A stretch of DNA of 64,000 nucleotides from Diphasiastrum complanatum. Its lineage: Eukaryota > Streptophyta > Lycopodiopsida > Lycopodiales > Lycopodiaceae. The stretch lies in assembly GCA_029204225.1 (NCBI GenBank), contig CM055109.1, forward strand, positions 48,942,599 to 49,006,598, in the 5' to 3' direction. This document shows positions 44,474-56,270 of this stretch, in pieces; within the stretch, counting starts at the first letter, position 1, and the number at the start of each line of letters is the position of its first letter. The translations under genes were made by a program, and so were the position numbers. The notes below the pieces were generated by a model. It was not told where the DNA came from. It saw nothing but the letters and a program-made list of their open reading frames with translations, and searched no databases.

Positions 44474-45834
44474 ATGGCCAGGAAAGGTAAGGGGAGCCCA
44501 CGCTCCCCCCCCTCACGGACTTCTACTTGTGGCCAGATGGCTCCTTCACCATCGCTGAGTGGCCAAGAGCCTCCATCGCGGGTCTCTACAGATGACCCAT
44601 TGCTATGTGGCCAAATATCGCGGGTCTCCATAGATCAAGAGCCTCCATCGCGGGTCTCCACAGTTGACACATCGCTAACCAGCCAGGTATCGCGGGTCTC
44701 TACACCATCGCTAACTGGCCAGGTCTCTCACCGCGGGTCTCCACTGATGAAACCAGCTCCATCGCTCCACCAGCTCCACCAGCTCCACTGATGAAACCAG
44801 CTCCAGATCTGATATCGTCCACCAGCGCTGCATCCGGCTCCAGCATCGATGTAGATCCGTTGTCTCCTAGCGCTACAGCTGCTCCTCTGTCCACCAGCGC
44901 TCCAAATTCCAATGATACCAAAGTCTCTTTCTCGCTGTCCACCAACGCTACAGAGGCACTAACTTTTGTTTCCAATCAGTATGCCAATGCTTCCAATGTT
45001 GCTCAGAGACCTAGTGATGGCACTGTTGTGGTTACAGATGGAATCATATGCGGTATGAAAGATGAGACAATGTTGTCTACAGTCCATACTCCTTGCCATC
45101 CACCTGCTCACTCCTCTTTCTTGATACCTGAGATCTATACACCTGCCAAGTCATTTGAGCAATACATTTTCTCCTACATCGAGCAAATCAAGAACGAATC
45201 TACCTCTCTACGAAAAGAAATGGGACAGCTTCAAACGGTCATTCACACTATGGCCGCTGAACGAGAAATCATGTTAGCCCGGATTACTTCTTTGCAGGCA
45301 GCAATAAGTAACCAAGGAGAACCTACTAAGATTCAAGAGCTGGAAGAGAAGATAGAGCAACATAAGGTTGAGACAAGATCGTGGGCTTCTCTGTTCAAGG
45401 AGGATGTTAGGGAGGGTACACCATCCTTCAACCGAGTCATTTCGGCCACCATATCCGAAGAGCGAATGCGAGAATACAAAGCCCTGAATATTAGGGTCTG
45501 CGGAGTTGAAGACACCAACGATCCAATGACTGAAGCAGCCAGCTTTCTCTCAAGCACACTCTCCCATCACTCCGAAGGGTTGGATAGAGCTTGGAGAACC
45601 AAGAGAGACCCCTCTACACTCATAGTTCGCTTCACGAATCTGGAAGAGAGACGGGCAACTCTCAAACTGCGGGCCAAGCTTAGAGGTACACTTATATTTA
45701 TGGATGATGATCTCACTCCCATGCAAGTTGCGGATCGGAAAAAAGCATGCATTGAGGCAAAAGCTTTGGGGAAGAGGGTAATTCATCGGGATGGCAAGGC
45801 TCGATACATTGATCCTCCGAATTCTGACAAATAG
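44474..45834 (+). pseudogene. LINE unit 2 ORF1 (RNA-binding protein), frameshifted
   Basis: MARKGKGSPRSPPSR opens a disordered Ser/Pro-rich N-terminus in which SRVST-like phrases recur. A 44-bp tandem duplication (copies at 44744 and 44788, each starting CTGATGAAACCAG) shifts the frame. From 44791 a frame of 347 codons continues with a low-complexity segment, a coiled coil (about EQIKNESTSLRKEMGQL to IQELEEKIEQHKV), the RRM-like part (ALNIRVCGVEDTND, STLIVRFTNLEERRATL) and the C-terminal domain (TLIFMDDDLTPMQVADRKKA). Role by family: RNA chaperone of the LINE RNP. ORF2 begins about 50 bp downstream. Confidence 0.85.
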
Positions 45835-45882
45835 GGATTAAGGCCCCTCAGACTAAGCGGTTCGGGGGATCCTCCTCAAGCA

Positions 45883-46221
45883 TTGCGGTTGAGGCTATGG
45901 AACTGCAATGGCATTCACTCTTCGGCTACTACCGGCGATTTTAGAAACTTTTGTGCGGAGGGTGATCTCTTCCCATTCATAGAGACACATGAGAGTCCGG
46001 AAAGAGGTCTACCTGTTGTTACGGGTTTTTGCTGGTACTCTGCACATCGGCGGTCGACGAGAGCATTGACAGATCGGGGTTCTGGCGGGGTGGCCTGCTT
46101 AGTCCGCGACTTCATTCGGCCTTGGGTTGAGTTGGTGCATACAGATGAGCGAGCTCGCTATATTTGGATTCGGGTGGACGGACTTTGATGGGATTGACCC
46201 GTGACCTCTTTCTAGCCATTT
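45883..46221 (+). pseudogene. LINE unit 2 ORF2, endonuclease N-terminal part
   Basis: Apurinic endonuclease-like start: LRLWNCNGIHSS (Asn of the NGI motif), FIETHESPERGLP (catalytic Glu region), then DRGSGGVACLVRD. A frame change occurs at about 46188 and the reading DLFLAICN ends at the Copia-derived piece. No standard ATG precedes the motif, so the start is uncertain. Confidence 0.8.
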
Positions 46222-46538
46222 GTAACAAGATGCTGAGGATCAACAGACTTTCATTGAAAGATGGAGGAGATGACAAAGCACTCTTCATCAGAGACAAGTC
46301 AAGAGGCAAGGGCAAAGGTCAACAACACTTCAAGAAGGACAAAGCCAAAGAAGGTGGTGAGGATCAATCCTCACAAGTTGCAACATCCAGTGGCAAGAAG
46401 AAGTTGTCAAATATCAAGTGTTTTTTCTGTGGCAAGAAAGGCCACTATGCATCAAACTGTTTCAAGAAGAAGAACCAATCTAAGCAAGCTAACCTTACTA
46501 ATGAGGATGAGTGTGAGGGTGTTCCACCAGACACCTTT
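46222..46538 (+). mobile_element. Copia gag zinc-knuckle fragment inside LINE endonuclease
   Basis: It encodes RINRLSLKDGGDDKALFIRD, a Lys-rich linker, CFFCGKKGHYASNC and KKKNQSKQANLTNED, almost the same as the Copia fragment at 34-130. It has no LTR and no obvious target duplication. About 200 bp of the LINE (present in unit 3 at about 55519-55730) are missing at this point. Boundaries are within about 10 bp. Confidence 0.8.
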
Positions 46539-47684
46539 GGCCTCTAGCGACGATCAGCAGATGCAGAGGGTCCAGTTACTGCATACGGAGAGCAGATGCT
46601 TCAGTTGGGCGAGGCTCATGGATTGGCCATTTATAATATCTTATTGCAGTGGCCTGATTCAGGTGACTTTACTTGTTTTCCTCACAGTGGAGGGAGTAGT
46701 GTTGTTGACTATTTCATGGGATTGCCGTCTCTCCTCCCCTACATTTCATCTTTCCTGGTTCACCGTACCACTTTGTCTGACCACTCATACCTCTCTCTCT
46801 CTATTGGCCTTCTTCACACCCCATATACTAATACCCTAACTCCTGGCAACAAAACAGTGTACCGCTATAATTCTCAAAACACCCCCAGGTTCAGGGAAGC
46901 ATTATCTGACCTCCTGACTCATTTCCCTTACTTTGACGGACCAGTCTCTTTTTCTTGTCCGGACCTTGCATACTGCTGCATCCCTTGCTTTTCCATCTCC
47001 ACGGCCCAAGCACTTACAACATAATCGACCACACAACCCTGGTATGACCACGAGTGTAACCAACTTCATCTGGACTTGATTTATGCACGCTGCCACCTTC
47101 CCCATATGGTAAAGGACTTATTCCGTGTATACCGTAGAACCACCCGAAAAAAGAAAATTACTTACAAAATCGGCCAGGGGAAGAAGATGATGGACCTTCT
47201 CTTTAGCTCCTCGTCGCGATCATTTTGGCAAAAATTCCTCTCACGGGCACCTCCACCCCAGATCACAGATCTTAGCACATGGGTAACCCATGCCACATCG
47301 TGTACACTGTTCCTGACACTCCTCCACTTCCTACACATCCCTACACACGTACTTCTGATATATTCTCTCCAGCCATAGTAGAAGAGGCCATTGACCGCTT
47401 AAATCTACATAAGGCCAAAGATATTGATGATCTAGAAGCTGAACTTTTGAAGCAAGCTGCTGACATTCTCTCACCCTTCCTCTCTCTCCTCTTTAACCGC
47501 TTTATCACATCTGGTTTCCCCTCCCCCTGGTCCACAAACCTTATCCATCCTATCCATAAAGGCGGTGATCCCATGAAAGCCGACAACTATCGTACCATCA
47601 TGATCAGTCACCTCTTTGCCAAGGTCTATGGTTCTATTCTTCAGTTAGGGATCAGTACAGAGATGGATACCCGAGCACTGCATG
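46539..47684 (+). pseudogene. LINE unit 2 ORF2, endonuclease end and RT start
   Basis: Resumes with LGEAHGLAIYN and the endonuclease motif TTLSDHSYLSLSIG, with the catalytic His in SDH. A degraded linker follows, and then the RT start (VEEAIDRLNLHKAKD, LIHPIHKGGDPMKADNYRTI, LFAKVYGSIL). Frame changes occur near 47024 and 47280. The sequence ends at 47684 (TEMDTRALH) at the chromovirus target site and continues at 51574. Confidence 0.85.
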
Positions 47685-48042
47685 TGTAATAGATCCTAAC
47701 ACCACAGTAGGGCAAACACTAACTGATCCCCCCAACCTTGCCTACTCCCTGATATAGAGTAAGCCCCTCCTAGCCCAGTGTGAGGACTGATAGCATGCTA
47801 CTGCCAAGTGTCGGCCACGTGGCACTGACGTCGCCGTCTGCACGTCGGGACCAAACTGGGGGCCCTATCCTGCTGACAGGGTCCCTAGGCTGTGTTAGGC
47901 CCGCCATGGCTATGGACCGTGCTGGGGCACACTACTCACACTGTCTTGCCCTGTTGGTCATGTACACTGGACATGACCCTGACTGTGGTATCTGACCTAT
48001 CTGTGTTCTCTAGGGTTCGGCACTGGTTACGAGCTCGTAACA
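47685..48042 (-). repeat. 3' LTR of chromovirus copy 3
   Basis: 358 bp. The right arm of the ACGT inverted repeat is mutated (GACGTCGCCGTC). Confidence 0.95.
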
Positions 48043-48053
48043 CTCCCTCCCCC

Positions 48054-51000
48054 TTAAGAACCGTCTTGGTCCTCTAAGACAAAGTCTGGAAAAATCTTGC
48101 GAAGGACGCTGCCTCTTTCCCAAGTGGCATTCTCAACAGGCTGATCATTCCACTTAACCAGATATTCTCGGTATAGAGTATGACGAGTCTGCGTCTCTCT
48201 ACTATCAAGAATCTCCTCTGGTTCATGTGGAGGTTGTTGAGGATCCAATGGGAGAACTAGAACACTATCCCCTACCAGATTGTCTGATCTGGCTAAGGCT
48301 TTTCGTAACTGACTTACATGAAAGACTGGAAAAACCTTACTGCTGTGTGGGAGTTCTAGTTCATAGGTGACCTCGCCTAGTCTCCTACTGATGGTAAAGG
48401 GACCACAATACCTTGGAGACAACTTAGCACACACTCCTGATTTGAGGGTTTTAGAGTCAACTGGGACTCTCAAGTAGACTTTCTCACCAGTGGAGAACTG
48501 CACATCCCGTCTGTGTCGATCTGCATAATGCCTGGCTCGATCCTGGGACTGCCTAATGCTACGCTTAGCATGTTCTATCATCTGGTTTAGGTCCTCTAAA
48601 AAGTTTCTGGCTGCTTCAACTTTTTCTTGTTTAAACCCTACAGCTGTGGGTGAGCGTGGCTGAAAACCGTACATCAGCATAAATGGGCTGTATCCCGTAG
48701 CTGAATGTTTGGTACTGTTATAAGCAAACTCTAATATCGAGAGATACTCCTCCCAATTAGTCTGCTTCTTGCTGACGTATGCACGAAGCATATCCTCCAG
48801 CACTTGATTTACCCTTTCTGTTTGACCGTCCGTCTGTGGATGGTCGGTGGTACTCATATTAAGTTTAGTATGGAGATGATGGAATACTGCCCTCCAAAAA
48901 TTTCCAGTAAACTTACTGTCCCGGTCGCTGACTATGCCGGAAGCTAGACCATACAATTTAAATAGCCCGTCTACAAACAACCTCGCTAACTCTGGAGCTC
49001 TAACGGTTGTTTTGGTCGGAATAAAATGAGCCATTTTGGTCAGACGGTCAACTGTGACCCATATAGCGTCATTACCCTTTTGGGTTCTAGGCAGGCCTAC
49101 TATAAAATCCATGGAGATACTCTCCCATTTACCAACTGGTATTTTTAAGGGATGCAACAACCCTCCTGCCTTTAAACGCTCTGCTTTATTTACTTGACAT
49201 TTCTGGCAACTGGTTACATACTGGTGGACGTCCTTTTTCATACTGGGCCAGAAAAATTGCCTACGAAGAAGCTCATAGGTCTTCTGTATGCCTGGGTGTC
49301 CCGCGCTAGGATTGTCATGACATTCATATAGGACCTGCTGCCTATAATCCTCTGAATTGGGGACACATACTCTATCTCTATAGAGCAAGTACTCATCCTG
49401 AATGGAATACTGTTTCCATTTGAATCCTTGAGTCAACTGACCCTCAACCACTTGGGTTTGCTTGGGTAATACAGGCTCAGAATCCTCAACGTCATCTGAC
49501 GACATATACTCGGACTCATCATCATCCTCAACGGAAGCTGCCGTATTCTTGGGTGAACTGGCACCAGCCCCGGGAACTGGTTCTGGAGTCTGTAACTGTC
49601 TGTTCTGGACTGAGTTCCAGATAATAGAGAAGAATGCATCATGCTGGCATTTCCCTCTCAAGGACTCGAGTAACTCATTACGAATCTGAGTAAAACTCAG
49701 CTCGTTTATCATAGGCATTCTGCTAAGGGCATCTGCTACTGTATTGAATTTTCCACGCCTATATCTGATAGACATGTCAAACTCTTGCATCAACTCTGCC
49801 CAACGAGCTTTCCGACCTCTAAGCTCAGGTTGATTGCAAAGGTATCTGAGACTCTCATGGTCTGTCAGGACCTCAAAGTTGGCACCATACAAATAATGCC
49901 TCCAAGTCTTAAGGGCATGGACTATAGAAAAGAGTTCCTTTTCATAGGCACTGTATCTAATCTGAGCTGGCTCGAGTTTTTTACTCTCGAACGCAACTGG
50001 TCGTCCGCCCTGAGTTAGCACAGCACCTACTGCAAAGTCGCTAGCATCTGTTTCGACCACAAATGGCTGATTGGGGTCGACGACTTTTAAAACTGGTGCT
50101 GTAGCTAAGGCTGTTTTGAGAGCATCAAAGCTATCCTGTTGTGCGGACTCCCAAATGAACTCCTTTCCCTTCCCCTTAAGAAGATTTGTCATAGGAACTG
50201 CTATCTGAGCATATTCCTTGACAAATCGTCTGTAATATCCCGCCAAACCAAGAAAGATCTGAAGTTCCAAAATATTTTGAGGTCTCAGCCAACTGAGTAT
50301 GGCTTTAACCTTATTTGGGTCCATCTTAATCCCATCTGAAGAGATAATGTGACCCAAATATGCTACTTCTTCAACGAAGAATTCACACTTGGATTGTTTA
50401 GCATAAAGCTTATGCTTTCTGAGCAGTCGAAACACCTTTCTGAGGTGTTTTAGATGCTCCTTCCTCGTTTTGCTGTAGACGAGGATGTCATCTAAAAATA
50501 CGACTACAAACTTACCCAAGTATGGTCTGAGGACACTGTTCATCAAGGTCATAAAGGTAGCTGGAGCATTTGTGAGCCCAAATGGCATCACCTTAAACTC
50601 ATAATGACCGTGACGAGTCCTAAAAGCTGTTTTCGAGACATCTTCCGATTTTATACGGACTTGATGATATCCCGATTTGAGGTCTATTTTGCTGAAAAAC
50701 TTAGCCCCGTCGAGTTGATCAAACAACTCGTCTGCCCGAGGCATAGGGTATTTATTCTTAATTGTGACTTTATTGAGGGCTCTGTAATCTACGCAAAGAC
50801 GCATAGACCCCTCTTTCTTTTTCACCAATAGGACTGGTGAGGCCCATGGTGAACTACTCGTCTGAATTTGGCCTTTCCCAAGATAGTCTGTTAACTGCCT
50901 AGTTATTTCTTCATCCTCTGTTCGGCTGACCCGATACGGAGGTTTAGAAATAGGTGCTGTACCTGGTACTAGGTTTATTACATGATCTACCTCTCTGCTA

Positions 51001-51206
51001 GGTGGTAAACCATGTGGCAAATCTTCAGGAAAAACATCTTTAAATTTAGACAATAAAGTTTCTAATTTACTGATTTTCTGCTGAATAGAACTGGAAATAG
51101 AAACTTCAGGAATAAACTGAAAGTCACATAAGAATACCTGATGGTCTTCGTCTCCGATTAGCTGACAGAGTTCTGAACTGTAGACCATAGGGCTGTTGGG
51201 AGCATC
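48054..51206 (-). pseudogene. chromovirus copy 3 Pol remnant (protease end lost; RT to chromodomain)
   Basis: An open frame of about 1044 codons from the Met at 51188, and open a little further right, is colinear with residues 551-1595 of copy 1. RT (FLDDILVYS), RNase H, integrase (HHCC, DDE) and chromodomain with Trp (ENATWERG) are intact. Gag and protease are removed by a deletion that joins GGGCTGTTGGGAGCAT to the primer-site flank. Without its native start it is probably not translated as such, but the frame has stayed open, consistent with a recent event. Confidence 0.9.
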
Positions 51207-51214
51207 TGATACCA
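51205..51214 (-). other. primer-binding site of copy 3 (10 bases kept)
   Basis: The minus strand reads TGGTATCAGA and then diverges (TGCTCC) at the deletion breakpoint. Confidence 0.8.
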
Positions 51215-51215
51215 G

Positions 51216-51573
51216 TGTAATAGATCCTCACACCACAGTAGGGCAAACACTAACTGATCCCCCCAACCTTGCCTACTCCCTGATATAGAGTAAGCCCCTC
51301 CTAGCCCAGTGTGAGGACTGATAGCATGCTACTGCCAAGTGTCGGCCACGTGGCACTGACGTGGCCATCTGCACGTCGGGACCCAACTGGGGGCCCTATC
51401 CTGCTGACAGTGTCCCTAGGCTGTGTTAGGCCCGCCATGGCTATGGACCGTGCTGGGGCACACTACTCACATTGTCTTGCCCTGTTGGTCATGTACACTG
51501 GACATGACCCTGACTGTGGTATCTGACCTATCTGTGTTCTCTAGGGTTCGGCACTGGTTACGAGCTCGTAACA
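51216..51573 (-). repeat. 5' LTR of chromovirus copy 3
   Basis: 358 bp ending at target duplication GCATG. Terminal palindrome preserved. Confidence 0.95.
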
Positions 51574-53323
51574 GCATGCCATAGGTCAGGCAGGTTCAGA
51601 CCAGGATATACCACATCAGATCATATTTTCACCCTGAGATCCATCATTGAGGAAGCTAAGGCAAGGAGAGAGCGTGTATACTGCTGCTTTGTGGATTTCC
51701 GCAAGGCCTTTGACTCTGTGCCTCGACATCTACTGATACAGAGACTTCGGGACTGTGGCCTCCAAGAGGATATCATACAGGCAGTTGTGGTATTGTACAG
51801 ACAAGTTATTGGTCGTATTCGAGTATCAGGAGTTGTATCACCAGAGATAGAGAGTACCATTGGGGTTAAGCAGGGATGTCCTCTCTCTCCTACACTCTTT
51901 GGTTTATATATAGACGAGCTTGAGCAGGTTATACAGACAGAGGGAGGTGAGGGATGCACATTGGGTGACTGCGTTATCGCTATCCTATTATATGCTGATG
52001 ATGTGGTTTTGCTTTCGAGGACGAGGGAAGGTTTGCAGCGGCATCTTGACACGCTTCACTCTTTTTGTACTCAGTGGGGATTATCAGTGAATGTGGCCAA
52101 AACCAAAGTTATGGTATTTAACACCTCCAGATCCTTCATGATGCGACAGGTGCTTTTATGGGAGGAGCATCCACTTGAGGTAGTTGACTCCTACACATAC
52201 CTAGGGGTGGTATTTTCTTGTCCCACTTTCAGCATGCGACAGGCAGCATTTTCCCGACTACGGAAGGGTTATGCATCGTTGGTAGAGTTGGAGAGATTAT
52301 GTTTCAGCTCACATGTCAGAGATGCGACTAGTAAGTGCCGACTCTTTGACACTATGGTCGTTCCCTCAACTCTATATGCATCAGAGACATGGAGTACTGG
52401 CTTGACGGCTACCGAGTGGGCGCGCATCTCACGACTTTAGATTCATATGCTCTCTCAGATGATACGGGCTAAGCCCTCTATCCCACATCATATTATATTG
52501 GCAGAGTTTGCCGTCCCCCCATTCAGATAGAGGCACTGTAGCATATTGTCACATTCATACAGCGCCTAGAGGATCTCCAGGGTAGAGGCACACACTATGC
52601 TGCAGCAGCTCTGTCGTCCTCCCAGCACCTACACTCTGAGGGACACTCCTTTTCGTGGTTCTCCTAGGCGTGTTGTCTCCTCTCCACATTGAGTATTCAC
52701 ATTACGGATCTACCAGCTGGTACTCGTCAGTATATTAGAGGATACTTATACAGGGCATATCTTCAAAGCACTTAGCAGGATTCATCTGGGGTGAAGACGG
52801 AGTTTTATTGGACACATTTTCTATCCCGGGATCCTGCTGGGTATCCCATTGTACCTAGATACTAGTGGACAGTAACTCACACAGACTGCAGATAGTGATG
52901 GGTCAGTTCCGGGTTTCCTCTCACCAGTTAGCCGTTGAGACTGGCAGATATAGGGGCATCCCGAGAGATGCGCGGATTTGTAGTATGTGTGACCTACATG
53001 ATATAGAGGATGAGTTTCATTTTCTCTTCATATGCCCAGCTTACTATGAGATTCGAGGGAGATACTACTGCTTGTTTCGAGACCATCCACTTGCACTCTC
53101 TGCCTTGATATCGTATGAGGACTCCAGATGCGTTGCGTTGATGATCCGGGAGATGATAGACCTGCGTATGGCGAGTCTTGATGCTAACACCTCCCCCCTG
53201 ATACAGCTGAGCATACATGAGTGTCTATCCCGTCGGAGACAGAGGCAGGAGAGTAGTGACTCTGATGGAGAGGCTGAGATTCTAGATGCCACCATACATA
53301 GACGGCAGAGACAGTGTCGTTGA
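51574..53323 (+). pseudogene. LINE unit 2 ORF2, RT and C-terminal zinc region
   Basis: Continues from 47684: IIEEAKARRERVYCCFVDFRKAFDSVP, GVKQGCPLSPTLFGLYIDEL and the active site YADDVVLLS (51991 on), then GLSVNVAKTKVMVF and the thumb-like part to ARISRL with a stop at 52438. Past further breaks it encodes YRGIPRDARICSMCDL and EFHFLFICPAYYEIR, a Cys/His zinc-binding pattern, and a Glu/Arg-rich tail ending at 53323. RT primes on nicked target DNA in this family. Confidence 0.9.
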
Positions 53324-53632
53324 TTAGAGAGAAAGCCAGCCCACAGGCCACAGCCTGCAACTTCACAACGTAGACACCACCGATCATCTACTCGACGATA
53401 GAGAGACGCAGCTCGCACATAGATAGTGCCACAACATACTTTACATCATTTTTTCTCACAAGCAGAGAGACATCTATGATGTGTGACTCTCCTTGTGCAT
53501 AGCACTATTTCCTGTTTTATTGTAATCTTGTTTCTTTTAGGTGGTTGAGCTTTCACGCTCCCACCAGGCATACTTGACATGTACCTTTTTTTCAGTCCTA
53601 TGTACCTTAGGGTATTCCATGGACATTAATAA

Positions 53633-53635
<3 letters not shown>
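53324..53635 (+). other. LINE unit 2 3' UTR
   Basis: Contains ACTTGACATGTACC, the hairpin variant TACC-TTAG-GGTA (53603-53614) and AATAAAGATCT just before the CT tract. Confidence 0.8.

Positions 53636-53685
<50 letters not shown>
53636..53685. repeat. (CT)n tract joining LINE units 2 and 3
   Basis: About 25 uninterrupted CT repeats between the 3' end of unit 2 and the 5' end of unit 3. Confidence 0.95.
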
Positions 53686-53687
<2 letters not shown>

Positions 53688-53752
53688 GACTGCCTCCCTC
53701 GCGGCTGGCTATGGTTATGGCTTAGTGCGCCTCCCTCTCCCGTGCTCCATCC

Positions 53753-55129
53753 ATGGCACCCACCCGTGTTGCTGCTCGCAGGACCCCCCACCCCTTCTTT
53801 CTCCTACCTCCCTCGCTGTCACCTCATCTTCATCCCCCCCCCCCCCTCGCTGGTGCCGCCTCATCTCCATTCCCTCTCGCGACTACCTCATCCTGCCCCG
53901 TGACCTCCCCCTCCCTCATCCCAACTCCCTCTCGCGGCTACCTCACCCCCCTCGCTGTCACAACCTCCCCTTGTCCTGTCACGACCCCCCCTGCCCTGTC
54001 ATAACCTCCCCCCTGCGCTGTCACGACCCCCCCTGCACTACAGATGACACCCCCCCGCTGCCCTCGCTACCACTGGTGATACTGCCCTCACTACCACTGG
54101 TGATACCCCACCCCTCGCTGCTCTCGCTACTGCCGTGGACACCCCGCTCGCTGCCCTCGCTATTGGTGCTGACCCCCTCCTCGCTGATGAGACCTCCATC
54201 CTCTCTGATGTTGCCACCTCCACTCTTGATGGTGCTGTCACCTCAACGATGCCTGCCGCTGCCGTGGCACCCCCTTCCACCTCATCTTTTTGTTCTTCCT
54301 CTTCTTCTTCGTCTTCCTTCACTATTGTTGCCCCCCCTCCTTCTCTCTCATCCTCTTCTTCCTCCGCATCATCTTCACACACACACACACAACCCCTCCA
54401 TTTACAACCCCCATTCTCTACACTCCCTCCAAATCAACGGAACTCTTTTCCTCTTGGGAAGCTGACCAAATGCGAGCAGATCTCCGATTCTTGAAGCAAG
54501 GACTTTCACAGATGAAAGAAGTCATGGTTTCCTTACTAAAGGAAAAGAACCTGGTGCAGTCTAAAGTCGCTTCATTGGAGCAAGTGATCAACACTAAGCA
54601 GGCCGCAACCTCGGAATCGACCACCACCATGATACGGGCGCTTGAGAGTAAAATTGAGCAGCATAAAGATTGATGGGCAGCAGTCTTGAAGAAAGGCACC
54701 ACACCTAGCGCCCCCATTGCCTCAGTCATCTCAGCCACCATTTCGGAAGAGCGGTCACGGGAGCAGAAGGCCCATAACATTAGGGTTCGCGGGATACCGG
54801 ACACTCAGGATGCCATCGCCGAAGCTACGAGATTTCTCGAGACCACTCTAGGACATATGACAGATGGGCTAGATACAGCTTGGAGGACCACCAGAGATGC
54901 AGCTACACTCATTATCCGTTTCACTTCCCTGGAGAGTCGCCGAGATGCTTTGCGATGCAGAGCTAAGCTACGTGGCACCACTATCAATATGGATGACGAC
55001 CTCACATTTATCCAGGTGGAGGAGAGGTGTAAGGCCTTTCAGGCAGCTGGTGAGTCTAGCAGACGAGTCATTTATCGAGATGAACGAGTGCACTTTCTTG
55101 ATAACGCTCCTAGCAGATCACAGTGCTAG
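53753..55129 (+). pseudogene. LINE unit 3 ORF1
   Basis: MAPTRVAARRTPHP starts a very Pro/Ser-rich N-terminus (53753 to about 54450) that changes frame at least twice within C-rich simple sequence. A coiled coil (RFLKQGLSQMKEVMVSLLKE, IRALESKIEQHKD) follows, then a TGA at about 54672, then the RRM-like part (AHNIRVRGIPDTQD, ATLIIRFTSLESRRDAL) and the C-terminal domain (TINMDDDLTFIQVEERCKA), ending SRSQC at 55129. Same architecture as units 1 and 2. Confidence 0.82.
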
Positions 55130-55159
55130 GGATTTGGGGTGCCCGAGGCTGAGAGCACC

Positions 55160-56270
55160 CCGGGGCCCCATCCACACCACCTTCGGAATGGAGTGTGGAA
55201 TTGTGCTGGCATACACTCATCTTCTACGGTAGGGGATCTTGTTGATTTTATTACAGGCAGAGACATATTATTCTTCACGGAGACACGAGAGCCCGGAGCA
55301 AGGACTTCCCTCTTTTCCTGGATATAGATGGGACTCAGTATTCCGACGAGCGACTAGATCTGCCAGTGGCCGTGGTTCAGGTGGGGTCGCCTGCTTATAC
55401 AGAGAGACTCTTCATTCGAGTATTGACTTCATCCGACATGACGAGCAGGCCTGCTACATATGGACTCGCATCGTGGGTCAGGATATTGGTTTGGATAGCG
55501 ATCTTTTTATTGCAGCGTGTTACTTTCCACTAGAGTCCTTGTCTTTTGCTGAGGGTATTGGATCTCCATATCAAGACCTTTCACCAGATATTATTAGATT
55601 CTAAGAGCGGGGGCATATTCTCCTCACAGGGGATTTTAATCCTCGGACATCTTCGAGACAGGCAGAGTTCTTCGACACCACTGATCAGCTGCGTGTTCGT
55701 GCCCTTGACAGTGATATGCTTGGAGTTACCAGGACCTCCGCGGATAGCTTGGGACCTACTACTTCATATGGTGAGCACTTACTACAGTTTGGAGAGGCAC
55801 ACGAGCTAGCCATTTATAATGGCTTACCTTGCTGGCCACATTCAGACAGTTTACATGCCACCCTCACAGTGGAGGACATAGTGTCGTTGACTATCTCATG
55901 GGGTCACCATCCTTTATACCCACAGTCTCTGACTTCCACGTCTCTCCCACCACCCTTTCTGATCACTCATTTCTCTCCTTTGATATTGGCCACCTTCCAC
56001 CCACTCATTCATCTACACCATCCACGCCGCGCACCCACATACATATTTGATCTCACTTACATGCCTTTGTACTGTCAGTCCTTGGCTTCACTTTTACATT
56101 CCTTTCCTCATGACAGTCCAATCGACACCCAGGCTGCTTTCCTCACCACCTCTCTCCACACAGTTGCATCACTAACCCTCCCCACAAAACCCCATCCCAA
56201 AAAGACTCGCCGCACACCTCGACCATTGGACCCTCCATGGTACGATACCGAGTGCCGTTCCCTTCATCAG
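55160..56270 (+). pseudogene. LINE unit 3 ORF2, endonuclease
   Basis: VWNCAGIHSSSTVGD, then FFTETREP (catalytic Glu), a frame change, GRGSGGVACLYRE, ACYIWTRIVGQD, GDFNPRTSSR (the conserved Asp/Asn motif of the endonuclease) and TTLSDHSFLSFDIG with the catalytic His. A stop occurs near 55604 and frame changes near 55240 and 55860. It keeps the segment that is replaced in unit 2 by the Copia fragment. Confidence 0.82.

Larger units (their letters stand above)
47685..51573 (-). mobile_element. chromovirus copy 3, internal deletion derivative
   Basis: LTRs at 47685-48042 and 51216-51573 (about six differences by eye) and target duplication GCATG (47680-47684 and 51574-51578). Both LTRs share bases absent from copies 1 and 2, for example GATCCCCCCAACC and TACACTGGACATGACC, so they derive from one template. 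The leader, gag and protease are gone: the polyprotein region joins the primer site at about 51200. Polypurine tract present. It needs gag and protease in trans. Confidence 0.96.
44426..53635 (+). mobile_element. LINE unit 2, nearly full length, with two foreign insertions
   Basis: ORF1 (44474-45834) and ORF2 (45883-53323) are followed by a 3' UTR ending AATAAAGATCT and a CT tract. A Copia gag piece (about 46222-46538) replaces part of the endonuclease. Chromovirus copy 3 (47685-51573) interrupts the RT with target duplication GCATG. The 5' UTR is very short, so the unit seems to begin right after the CT tract of unit 1. Several frameshifts and stops; inactive. Confidence 0.88.
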
